17,396 nucleotides of DNA, from positions 1-17,396 of the forward strand of contig PCSQ01000043.1 in NCBI GenBank assembly GCA_002772455.1, read 5' to 3'. This stretch comes from Candidatus Beckwithbacteria bacterium CG23_combo_of_CG06-09_8_20_14_all_47_9 (lineage in GTDB: Bacteria; Patescibacteriota; Microgenomatia; UBA1400; CG1-02-47-37). A program made the translations under genes and the position numbers. Below, piece by piece: positions 6,736 through 12,170 of the stretch. Below the pieces are notes generated by a model. It was not told the origin of the DNA. It saw only the letters and a list, made by a program, of their open reading frames with translations, and searched no databases. How positions within the stretch are numbered: the first letter of the stretch is position 1; each line of letters starts with the position of its first letter.

Positions 6736-7149
6736 TTATTTCTTAACCTCTTCTTTCTTGGCTTCTTCAACTTTCGCGGCTTCTTCTTTCTTGAGGGCGC
6801 CGACGGTCATCCGCTTGCCGCGCTTGGTCCGGGCATTGTGACGGGTCCGCTGGCCCCTGGCCGGTAAACGATGAGCATGGCGCAAGCCCCGATAGGTCCC
6901 GATCTGCCTTAAACGTTTAATGTTTTCGGTCACAATTTTACGCAAAGAGCCTTCGGTCGGAATGGTTTCGACGGCCTTTTGCAGACGCATGACTTCGTCG
7001 CTGGTTAAATCTTTGGCCCGTTTATTGCCGTCGACATTGGCTAATTTGAGAATTTTACCGACGTTTTGCCGGCCGATGCCGTAAATATAATGCAGGGCAA
7101 TTTCGGTGCGCTTGTTTTGAGGAACGTCGACCCCGGAAATTCTCGGCAT
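6736..7149 (-). CDS. rpsM: 30S ribosomal protein S13 with Lys/Glu-rich tail
   Basis: 137 residues; usual length is about 115-125. MPRISGVDVPQNKRTEIALHYIYGIG and the C-terminal GTYRGLRHAHRLPARGQRTRHNARTKRGKR are clear S13 signatures. After residue 110 there is a repetitive tail of Lys, Glu, Ala and Val (KKEEAAKVEEAKKEEVKK) not found in typical S13. In the 30S head the S13 C-terminus approaches A- and P-site tRNA, so the tail could extend toward them or be disordered. Confidence 0.96.
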   Translation of the reverse strand: MPRISGVDVPQNKRTEIALHYIYGIGRQNVGKILKLANVDGNKRAKDLTSDEVMRLQKAVETIPTEGSLRKIVTENIKRLRQIGTYRGLRHAHRLPARGQRTRHNARTKRGKRMTVGALKKEEAAKVEEAKKEEVKK

Positions 7150-7155
7150 ACGCGG

Positions 7156-7269
7156 TTACCCTTGCCTCTGTTTATGACGTGGGTTTTGACAGATAACGTA
7201 AACCTTGCCCCGTCTTCGGACAATTTTACATTTTAGGCAGCGGGTTTTGACTGATGCTTGTACTTTCAT
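7156..7269 (-). CDS. rpmJ: 50S ribosomal protein L36 (zinc form)
   Basis: 37 residues from the ATG at 7269, which overlaps the infA stop as [24 protein letters not shown] is followed by [15 protein letters not shown]. The zinc ligands CxxC, Cys and His are all present (C+ form). The upstream in-frame extension is only the infA gene in another frame. Confidence 0.95.
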   Translation of the reverse strand: MKVQASVKTRCLKCKIVRRRGKVYVICQNPRHKQRQG

Positions 7270-7496
7270 TTGTCCCGGTAAACAATCCGGCCTTTGGTAG
7301 TATCGTAGGGCGACTGAACCAGCCTCACCCGATCGCCGGGCATTACCTTGATATGATAAAGCCGCATTTTCCCGGCCAGATGACACAGAATTTCCTGATC
7401 CTGCTGGTCAAGTTTGACGCGGAAAGTGGCGTTGGGAAGGGCTTGGGTAACGACGCCTTCGACCTCTTGTTTGGCCTGATTGTCAACTGATTGCAT
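7266..7496 (-). CDS. infA: Translation initiation factor IF-1
   Basis: 76 residues forming a single OB fold: [41 protein letters not shown], then [13 protein letters not shown], all canonical IF-1 elements. IF-1 blocks the 30S A site during initiation. The start ATG at 7496 gives the normal family length. Only 11 nt separate it from a perfect TATAAT box (7508-7513), so the proximal promoter would yield a leader of about 5 nt without Shine-Dalgarno, while a distal promoter would give a leader of about 75 nt that carries GGAGGTAG. Confidence 0.96.
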   Translation of the reverse strand: MQSVDNQAKQEVEGVVTQALPNATFRVKLDQQDQEILCHLAGKMRLYHIKVMPGDRVRLVQSPYDTTKGRIVYRDK

Positions 7497-7507
7497 TAAC
7501 TTTCTTC

Positions 7508-7536
7508 ATTATAACAAAAACTACCTCCGGTGTCAT
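7508..7536 (-). promoter_or_regulatory. Proximal infA operon promoter
   Basis: On the minus strand ATGACA (7531-7536), a 17-bp spacer, then TATAAT (7508-7513): five of six at -35 and six of six at -10. Transcription should start near 7501, about 5 nt before the infA ATG. It is the best sigma70-type promoter in the window and drives the nine-gene alpha-type operon. Confidence 0.8.
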
Positions 7537-7552
7537 CTCTCCCGCGAGGTAG
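7521..7552. repeat. Inverted repeat CTACCTC/GAGGTAG across the infA promoter
   Basis: Perfect 7-bp arms at 7521-7527 and 7546-7552 flank the -35 box, with an 18-bp centre. One arm lies within the spacer of the proximal promoter, so a protein bound here would block polymerase. In RNA from the distal promoter the arms could pair and hide GGAGGTAG, the only Shine-Dalgarno-like run before infA. Could be chance. Confidence 0.45.
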
Positions 7553-7578
7553 ATCAAGTTTGTTTGTTAACAGATTGA

Positions 7579-7607
7579 AGTGTAGCACAGGTTCTGGCGT
7601 TAGTCCA
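7579..7607 (-). promoter_or_regulatory. Distal infA operon promoter
   Basis: TGGACT (7602-7607), 17-bp spacer, then TACACT (7579-7584) preceded by TGTGC, an extended -10-like context. Start near 7572 gives a leader of about 75 nt. Weaker than the proximal one; four of six matches at each box. Confidence 0.5.
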
Positions 7608-7634
7608 GGGGGAAATTAATGATCTTTGATACTC

Positions 7635-7644
7635 TGATGCATCA
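7635..7644. repeat. Short perfect palindrome TGATGCATCA
   Basis: A 10-bp perfect palindrome in the divergent gap, about 60 bp upstream of the left 46-bp palindrome. The rest of 7614-7705 shows no gene. It might be an operator of the neighbouring PaaX-type regulator, but a 10-bp palindrome can occur by chance. Confidence 0.25.
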
Positions 7645-7705
7645 TCACTTCCGGTAACATCTTAGCTAAAAATACTCTCTCTCTGGAAAAATCAATAGGC
7701 AGTTG

Positions 7706-7751
7706 AAAACAACGTCTGGCACCAGTGGCCGCTTGTATCAGGCGTTGTTTT
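7706..7751. repeat. Left 46-bp palindromic terminal repeat
   Basis: Centre GG|CC at 7728/7729. The outer arms AAAACAACG and CGTTGTTTT pair perfectly, and 18 of 23 positions pair overall. It matches the reverse complement of the copy at 8554-8599 at 40 of 46 positions, but the direct orientation only at 35 of 46, so the two behave as inverted terminal repeats. It lies between divergent genes, so a terminator role does not fit; element end or operator does. Confidence 0.85.
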
Positions 7752-7761
7752 ATGTTAAGCT
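7733..7761 (+). promoter_or_regulatory. Possible promoter of the PaaX-like gene
   Basis: TTGTAT (7733-7738), 17 bp, TAAGCT (7756-7761), with the ATG 7 nt further on, again nearly leaderless. The -35 lies in the right arm of the left palindrome, so a protein bound to the palindrome would compete with polymerase. The -10 is poor (three of six). Confidence 0.3.
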
Positions 7762-7768
7762 GAAAGTG

Positions 7769-8554
7769 ATGACTAAAGGCAAGTTTATCCGGGAAAAGAA
7801 TAAACGCCGGATTGAAGAATTGAGCTGGGGACTGGCTTTCCGACTGACTGATTTAACGCTGATTACCCTGTTTCTGGGATTAACCTTATCCATGCCCTCA
7901 AAACACAGCAGTAAATTTTGGGCAAAAACTTTTACAAAAATTAGGGAAAACCTTGATGAGGACCAGATCAAACGGGCATTCTATGGCCTGAAAAAGGACG
8001 GCTTGATCGACTACACCAAACGGCTGTGGCAAAACCCACAGATAACCGCCGCCGGCAGAAAACGGCTGGCGGCGCTGTTACCGCAATATGACAAGACGCG
8101 GACTTGGGACAAACGGCTGTACCTGATTACCTATGACATCCCGGAAAAGAAAAAGTGGCGCCGGGACCAACTGCGGGCTTTTTTGAAAAAAATCGGCTGC
8201 GGCCGGCTCCAAGAGTCTACCTGGATTACTCCTTATAATCCTAAAGAGTTGATTGAAAATTTTGTGACTGAAACCGGGCTGGACAATCTGATCTTAGTTT
8301 CTGATCTTGGCAAAGACGGACAGGTAGGCCAAGAGAGTCTGCGGTCGCTGGTTGACCGGGTATATTGTTTAACGGACATCAATGAGAGATACCGACAGTT
8401 TCTCGAGGATTTAAAATCCAGAAAGATTAGGCAGAGTGATGCTGCTGCTTACTTTTTCTCGATTTTGAGAGACGACCCACAGTTACCGTTTGAGTTACTG
8501 CCGGACGGCTGGCTGGGCGAACAAGCTTGGGAAAAAATCAACCCCTCGAGATGA
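7769..8554 (+). CDS. PaaX-family protein with winged helix and Cas2-like ferredoxin domain
   Basis: 261 residues from the ATG at 7769; an in-frame TTG at 7703 would run translation through the palindrome and is unlikely. Domains: a basic N-terminus; a winged-helix region at about 30-100 (DEDQIKRAFYGLKKDGLIDYT, then QITAAGRKRL); a Cas2-like fold starting LYLITYDIPEKKKWRRDQL with Asp123, then GRLQESTWITPYNP; and the PaaX C-terminal signature DDPQLPFELLPDGWLGEQAW at about 235-254. PaaX is a repressor of phenylacetate genes, but nothing here points to that pathway. The YDIP strand keeps the aspartate used by Cas2 nucleases. No cas1 or CRISPR is nearby. Its stop codon ends at the first base of the right palindrome. 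Likely a DNA-binding regulator of itself or of the repeats; nuclease activity is speculative. Confidence 0.8.
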   Translation: MTKGKFIREKNKRRIEELSWGLAFRLTDLTLITLFLGLTLSMPSKHSSKFWAKTFTKIRENLDEDQIKRAFYGLKKDGLIDYTKRLWQNPQITAAGRKRLAALLPQYDKTRTWDKRLYLITYDIPEKKKWRRDQLRAFLKKIGCGRLQESTWITPYNPKELIENFVTETGLDNLILVSDLGKDGQVGQESLRSLVDRVYCLTDINERYRQFLEDLKSRKIRQSDAAAYFFSILRDDPQLPFELLPDGWLGEQAWEKINPSR

Positions 8555-8599
8555 AAATAACGCCTAAGACCAGCGGCCGCTGGTGCTAGACGTTGTTTT
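8554..8599. repeat. Right 46-bp palindromic terminal repeat, also possible bidirectional terminator
   Basis: Centre GG|CC at 8576/8577 inside a perfect 16-bp palindrome (ACCAGCGGCCGCTGGT). The outer arms are AAAATAACG and CGTTGTTTT. It lies between convergent genes and overlaps both stops (TGA ending at 8554, TAG at 8588-8586). On the plus strand the stem is followed by CGTTGTTTTT, so it could end the PaaX-like transcript, and more weakly the minus-strand operon. Confidence 0.85.
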
Positions 8600-9110
8600 T
8601 GTTTGCCAATAGGTGGTCCAGCTGGTAGTGAAGCTGGTCCAAAGAACCGTTGTTATCCACCAGGTAGTCGGCGATGGCGATGGGGCCGGCTTTATGAGAG
8701 ACTTCAATTTCGGCAATATCCCGGGCCCGGGCTTGCCGGGGAGTCAACTGCCTGACAGCGCGAACGGCCAGGCGCCGGTAGCGGATTTGGGGCCGGGCGT
8801 AGATGACGATTAATTTAAGGCCGGGAAATTTGGGCTGTAAATAGACATACTCTTCCCAGGAATAAAGGCCGTCAAGAATGATTGATTGTTGGTTTTTTAA
8901 CGCCTCATTAATGCGGGGTTCTATTTTAATTGCATAAGCAGCCATCCCTAACTCTTGGCGTAAGTTTTCCCGGTATTTCCGCTCGTTTTCCTCCTTCAGG
9001 GAGAGTCCCTGAAGGCGTAAACCGCGGTCGGTTTCGTCGCCAAAACGCAAAACCGGAAAACCTTTGGCGGCTAAATAACGGCAGGCCTCGGACTTGCCGG
9101 CGCCGGCCAT
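8586..9110 (-). CDS. P-loop kinase, UPF0200 / dephospho-CoA-kinase-like
   Basis: About 174 residues from the only usual start codon, ATG 9110. That start gives MAGAGKSE and would cut the Walker A motif: the in-frame codons before it read VILAVVG, so the full motif is GMAGAGKS. The real start is probably a non-AUG codon at 9123-9131 (CTG, ATC or GTA), right at the adk stop. Other matches to the UPF0200 family (archaeal and CPR nucleotide-kinase-like proteins of unsettled substrate) are SIILDGLYSWEEY, RYRRLAVRAVR and the C-terminal RARDIAEIE...IAIADYLVDNNGSLDQL. The last residues KNNV and the stop come from the right palindromic repeat. It follows adk in the place often used by map. Confidence 0.75.
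   Translation of the reverse strand: MAGAGKSEACRYLAAKGFPVLRFGDETDRGLRLQGLSLKEENERKYRENLRQELGMAAYAIKIEPRINEALKNQQSIILDGLYSWEEYVYLQPKFPGLKLIVIYARPQIRYRRLAVRAVRQLTPRQARARDIAEIEVSHKAGPIAIADYLVDNNGSLDQLHYQLDHLLANKNNV
8993..9015. repeat. Perfect hairpin inside the kinase gene
   Basis: Arms CCTTCAGGGA and TCCCTGAAGG, 10 bp each and perfectly complementary around a 3-nt centre (9003-9005). It encodes RLQGLSLKE in the loop region after the P-loop of the kinase. It has no sequence relation to the other palindromes. Confidence 0.7.
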
Positions 9111-9127
9111 GCCGACGACGGCCAGGA

Positions 9128-9697
9128 TTACTGGGCGATTACCTGAATATCCGCGAAGATCTTGTCGATCGTTTGTTCGCCGCTGACGCGCCGTAATAAG
9201 CCCTCCTCCTCGTAAAATTTTAAGACGTCGGCCTCCTGCTCCAGGTAAAACTTTAACCGATTCTTAATTTTTTCCTCGGAATCATTGAGGCTGCCGTCCG
9301 GATTGGTGCGGCCCCTTAACAATAAACGTTTAACCGCTTCGGCTTCGGACACCTCGAGGTAAAAAACATGGTTGACGGTTTTGCCGTACTTTTCCAGTTT
9401 TTCGGCTAAAAATAAGGCTTGGGTGTGGTTTCTGGGAAAACCGTCGATGACAAAACCGTTTTGAACGTCGGCCTCTTTTAGGCGGACTTTCCAGAGCACA
9501 AACATCTCCGAATCGGCCACGTAATGGCCTAACCGCAGAGCTTCCCGGCAGATATCGCCCATCATGCCTTTGTCTTTGGCGGCGTAATCCCGGACCAGAT
9601 CACCGGAACCCAAATACGGCAGTTTCAGCTTTTCGGCCAATAACTTGGCCTGGGTGCTTTTGCCCGAGCCTTCAGCGCCGTAAAAAATTATATACAT
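9128..9697 (-). CDS. adk: Adenylate kinase, short-LID form
   Basis: 189 residues. Converts ATP + AMP to 2 ADP. Walker A GAEGSGKST (7-15); GSGDLVRDY AMP-binding segment (30-38); DGFPRN (85-90); then RGRTNPDG with a short LID lacking the zinc cysteines and the long insertion; then EEKIKNRLKFY with the catalytic Arg. Length and LID suit the short class, shared with UMP/CMP kinases, so substrate preference is inferred mainly from position after secY, the classical place of adk. The start ATG is right after the secY stop with no Shine-Dalgarno. Confidence 0.9.
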   Translation of the reverse strand: MYIIFYGAEGSGKSTQAKLLAEKLKLPYLGSGDLVRDYAAKDKGMMGDICREALRLGHYVADSEMFVLWKVRLKEADVQNGFVIDGFPRNHTQALFLAEKLEKYGKTVNHVFYLEVSEAEAVKRLLLRGRTNPDGSLNDSEEKIKNRLKFYLEQEADVLKFYEEEGLLRRVSGEQTIDKIFADIQVIAQ

Positions 9698-9698
9698 A

Positions 9699-10988
9699 TT
9701 AAAGAAAACTGTCGTAGTTCCTCATAACTAATTGCGACTCCAGCGATTTGGACAATTCTAACACCACCGACACGACGATTAAAATCCCGGTGCCGCCGAT
9801 GGATAGAGTGGAAATGCCGGTCGCCCCCTGGACCAAGGACGGCAGAACCGCCACTACCCCTAAAAACAAACCGCCGGCCAAAGTAATCCGGTTTAAAACA
9901 TAGCTTAAATAATCGGCTGTCTGCCTGCCCGGACGCAACCCGGGAATAAACCCGCCGTATTTTTTGATTTCGTCGGCAATTTTATCGGGATTGAAAGTCA
10001 CGGCGGTGTAAAAATAAGTAAAGCCCATCACCAGTAAAAAGTAGATGGCGTGATAGCTCCAGCGGTTGGGGTCAAACGTGGTTGATAAAAACGCGGCTAA
10101 GCCGGTTAGTTGAGGCAGGTTAAGCTGTAATAAATACTTGCCGGCAATCGAGGGCATGATGACCAAAGACACGGCAAAAATGATCGGGATGACACCGGCC
10201 TGGTTGACCCGCAAAGGCAAGTGGGTGGACTGGCCTGCCTGCGCAGGCAGGCCGCCGCTATGAATTCGGCGGGCGTAACTGACGGTAATCTGCCGGGCGC
10301 CTTCGTTGACAAAAACAATTCCGGCAATCACCGCCAAAGCCAAAGCAATAAAAATGATCAAATTAAACAATGTCAGTGTCTGACGGATCGCCCCGGTTTG
10401 AAGCAAAGCCACCGGCAAACGGCCGACAATGCCGGCAAAAATAAGCAGGGAAATGCCGTTGCCGAGACCGGATTCCGTCAGGAGCTCCCCAAGCCACATT
10501 AAAAGCATGGTACCGGCAATCATGGTTACCACCACGTTGACTACCGCCAACGGATCGGCAAAACTGATAATGTTCTGGTTTTTAAGCAAAGCCACCATTC
10601 CTACCGCCTGCACCGAAGCCAACGGTACGGTCAACAGCCGGGTATACTGGTTGATTTTTTCCCGGCCGAACTCGCCTTCTTTGGAAAGCGCTTCGAGCTT
10701 GGGAAAAATCATCGTCAACAACTGAAGCACGATCGAGGCGTTGATATACGGCCCCAAGCCCAAAGCCATAATCGAAAAATTCGCCAGGGTGCCGCCGGAA
10801 AAAATGTCCAGTAAGCCCAATACCTGATTACCGGAAAAAAGCTGACGGAGCGCCTCCCGGTCAATCCCCGGCACCGGGATTACCGCCAGTAGGCGGAAAA
10901 TCGTCAAAATTCCCAAGGTAATTAAAAACTTGCGCCTTAAATCTTTTACTTTCCAAAAATTAGTAATCGTCTCTAAAACCTTAATCAT
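9699..10988 (-). CDS. secY: Protein translocase subunit SecY
   Basis: 429 residues, ten predicted membrane spans, the channel subunit of the Sec translocon. Landmarks: VIPVPGID after the first span, [16 protein letters not shown] in span 2, [31 protein letters not shown] at span 7, [16 protein letters not shown] in the span 8-9 loop and the C-terminal [11 protein letters not shown]. The cytoplasmic loop between spans 6 and 7, a ribosome-docking loop, holds GGLPAQAG, encoded by a 22-bp palindrome, where E. coli has GRRVYAA. The start overlaps the rplO end by 8 nt. Confidence 0.97.
   Translation of the reverse strand: MIKVLETITNFWKVKDLRRKFLITLGILTIFRLLAVIPVPGIDREALRQLFSGNQVLGLLDIFSGGTLANFSIMALGLGPYINASIVLQLLTMIFPKLEALSKEGEFGREKINQYTRLLTVPLASVQAVGMVALLKNQNIISFADPLAVVNVVVTMIAGTMLLMWLGELLTESGLGNGISLLIFAGIVGRLPVALLQTGAIRQTLTLFNLIIFIALALAVIAGIVFVNEGARQITVSYARRIHSGGLPAQAGQSTHLPLRVNQAGVIPIIFAVSLVIMPSIAGKYLLQLNLPQLTGLAAFLSTTFDPNRWSYHAIYFLLVMGFTYFYTAVTFNPDKIADEIKKYGGFIPGLRPGRQTADYLSYVLNRITLAGGLFLGVVAVLPSLVQGATGISTLSIGGTGILIVVSVVLELSKSLESQLVMRNYDSFL
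10232..10253. repeat. Palindromic repeat inserted in secY
   Basis: A perfect 22-bp palindrome with half-site GGCCTGCCTGC. In the secY frame it reads GLPAQAG between conserved blocks. Its core CCTGCCTGC/GCAGGCAGG is shared with the rplF palindrome at 12416-12435, so both belong to one repeat family. Confidence 0.85.
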
Positions 10989-11397
10989 TGACCTTCTTGG
11001 CCGCAGATTTACTCATGGGCAAGTCAATCTTTAACTTTTCCTTGAGTTCGCCTTCGCCTAAAAGTTTAACTGACGCGCCCTCGGAGACCCAGCCGGCTTT
11101 AACTAATGACTCTACCGTGACCGGCGTGGCTTTAGGCCAATCGGCAAAATCCCGCAGGTTAAAAATGACCGGTTTATTTTTCTTTGCCTGATTCCGCAAT
11201 TTGCCCCGAAGCATCGGCAGGCGGCGGATTAAACTTTTTCTCATTTTTGAACCTTCAAAATACAGCGGCAATTTCCCCCGCGATTTTTGCCCTTTTTGGC
11301 CGCGCGAAGATGTGTGGCCGCCTTTGCCTGAACCGTAACCCCGGCCGAGGCGTTTTTTTGGTCTGGTGGTCGTTTTACTGATTTTTTCCAGCTTCAT
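10981..11397 (-). CDS. rplO: 50S ribosomal protein L15
   Basis: 138 residues. The N-terminal [29 protein letters not shown] stretch is the extended rRNA-binding tail of L15; [12 protein letters not shown] and VKLLGEGEL form the globular part. A Shine-Dalgarno-like AAGGGGG stands just upstream, inside rpsE. It overlaps rpsE by 23 nt, leaving no room for rpmD (L30), which lies here in most bacteria. Confidence 0.95.
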   Translation of the reverse strand: MKLEKISKTTTRPKKRLGRGYGSGKGGHTSSRGQKGQKSRGKLPLYFEGSKMRKSLIRRLPMLRGKLRNQAKKNKPVIFNLRDFADWPKATPVTVESLVKAGWVSEGASVKLLGEGELKEKLKIDLPMSKSAAKKVND

Positions 11398-11863
11398 AGT
11401 TTACCCCCTTAAGTAATTTTAACGCTTTAATGGCCGCGTAAACATTAGTCGCCTGATTTCTGGTGCCCAGCACCTTGCTGGAAATATCTTTAATTCCGGC
11501 CGCTTCCACGACTGCCCGGACCGCTCCGCCGGCGATGACGCCCGAACCCGCCGGAGCCGGTTTGAGCAGGATTTCGGCGGCGCCGAACTTCACCCGGATA
11601 TCATGAGGAATGGTCGTGCCTTTGAGCGGCACGGTCACTAAATTCTTTTTGGCCTGGCGGACGCCCTTTTTAATGGCCGATAACACATCCGGGGCTTTAC
11701 CTAAACCAACGCCCACCCGGCTCTTTTTATCGCCGACGACCATCAGTACGGAAAAACCGATACGGTTGCCGCCCTTGGTTTTCTTGGAAACCCGGTTAAC
11801 CTGCATGACCCGCTCGTCAAACTCTTTGTCCCGGTTTTGGTCAAAACGGCCTTGATTTCTCAT
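11375..11863 (-). CDS. rpsE: 30S ribosomal protein S5
   Basis: 162 residues. N-terminal double-stranded-RNA-binding type domain ([28 protein letters not shown]) and C-terminal domain ([50 protein letters not shown]). S5 helps form the mRNA entry channel and supports decoding accuracy. It starts 2 nt after the rplR stop, with GGAG 8 nt upstream. Confidence 0.96.
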   Translation of the reverse strand: MRNQGRFDQNRDKEFDERVMQVNRVSKKTKGGNRIGFSVLMVVGDKKSRVGVGLGKAPDVLSAIKKGVRQAKKNLVTVPLKGTTIPHDIRVKFGAAEILLKPAPAGSGVIAGGAVRAVVEAAGIKDISSKVLGTRNQATNVYAAIKALKLLKGVNYEAGKNQ

Positions 11864-11865
11864 AG

Positions 11866-12165
11866 TTAAAACTCCAAGCCTGTCTTTCTGGCCGCGTCGG
11901 CCAGGGTTTTCACCCGGCCGTGGTACTGATAAGACCCGCGGTCAAAAACGACTTTGATAATTTTCATTTTCTTCCCTTTTTCCGCCAATTGCTCGCCCAC
12001 TTTTTTGGGATCCTTACCCCAAGCGACGGCTAAGGTTATTCTTTTTTGATCATCAATGATCTGGGCATAAATAAACTTGAGCGAACGGAAAACCGATAAT
12101 CTGGGCCGGTCGGACCGGGCCCGCAGGCGGGTTCGGACTCGTGCTTGTCTTTCGGTTCTTAACAT
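11866..12165 (-). CDS. rplR: 50S ribosomal protein L18
   Basis: 99 residues, shorter than the usual 110-120, mostly because the N-terminus is brief. RPRLSVFRSLKFIYAQIIDD and the C-terminal IIKVVFDRGSYQYHGRVKTLADAARKTGLEF are definitive. Binds 5S rRNA with L5. Five nt after rplF. Confidence 0.95.
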   Translation of the reverse strand: MLRTERQARVRTRLRARSDRPRLSVFRSLKFIYAQIIDDQKRITLAVAWGKDPKKVGEQLAEKGKKMKIIKVVFDRGSYQYHGRVKTLADAARKTGLEF

Positions 12166-12170
12166 AGACT

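Larger units (their letters stand above)
7706..8599 (+). mobile_element. Candidate small mobile element: PaaX/Cas2-fold gene between inverted palindromic repeats
   Basis: An 894-bp unit holding one gene, bounded by homologous 46-bp palindromes in inverted orientation. It interrupts what would otherwise be the adk-(map)-infA junction of the spc and alpha operons and lies on the opposite strand. The right repeat provides the last four sense codons and TAG stop of the minus-strand kinase gene, as expected for insertion into a gene end. No transposase motif and no convincing target-site duplication are seen, so either the PaaX-like protein or a protein in trans would have to move it. The alternative is a self-regulated gene with two operators, the right one doubling as a terminator. 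Confidence 0.4.

Noticed and set aside
7600..7705. Small RNA or tRNA in the infA/PaaX divergent gap
   Set aside because: No cloverleaf, T-loop motif or strong terminator pairing could be found; only the short palindrome and weak promoter-like boxes.
7706..7751. Left palindrome as an intrinsic terminator
   Set aside because: It lies between divergently oriented genes, so no transcript needs to end there; it is homologous to the right copy, which suggests a shared role as ends or operators.
7703..7768. N-terminal extension of the PaaX-like protein from TTG 7703
   Set aside because: It would translate the palindrome and gives no family similarity; ATG 7769 begins the expected basic N-terminus.
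7769..8554. Calling the gene cas2 and looking for a CRISPR system
   Set aside because: The protein is 261 residues with a winged helix and a PaaX C-terminal motif; true Cas2 is about 90-110 residues. No cas1 and no spaced direct repeats are present.
9108..9135. Programmed frameshift fusing adk to the downstream kinase
   Set aside because: Adk ends at its natural length and no slippery run such as A AAA AAG is present; a non-AUG restart is simpler.
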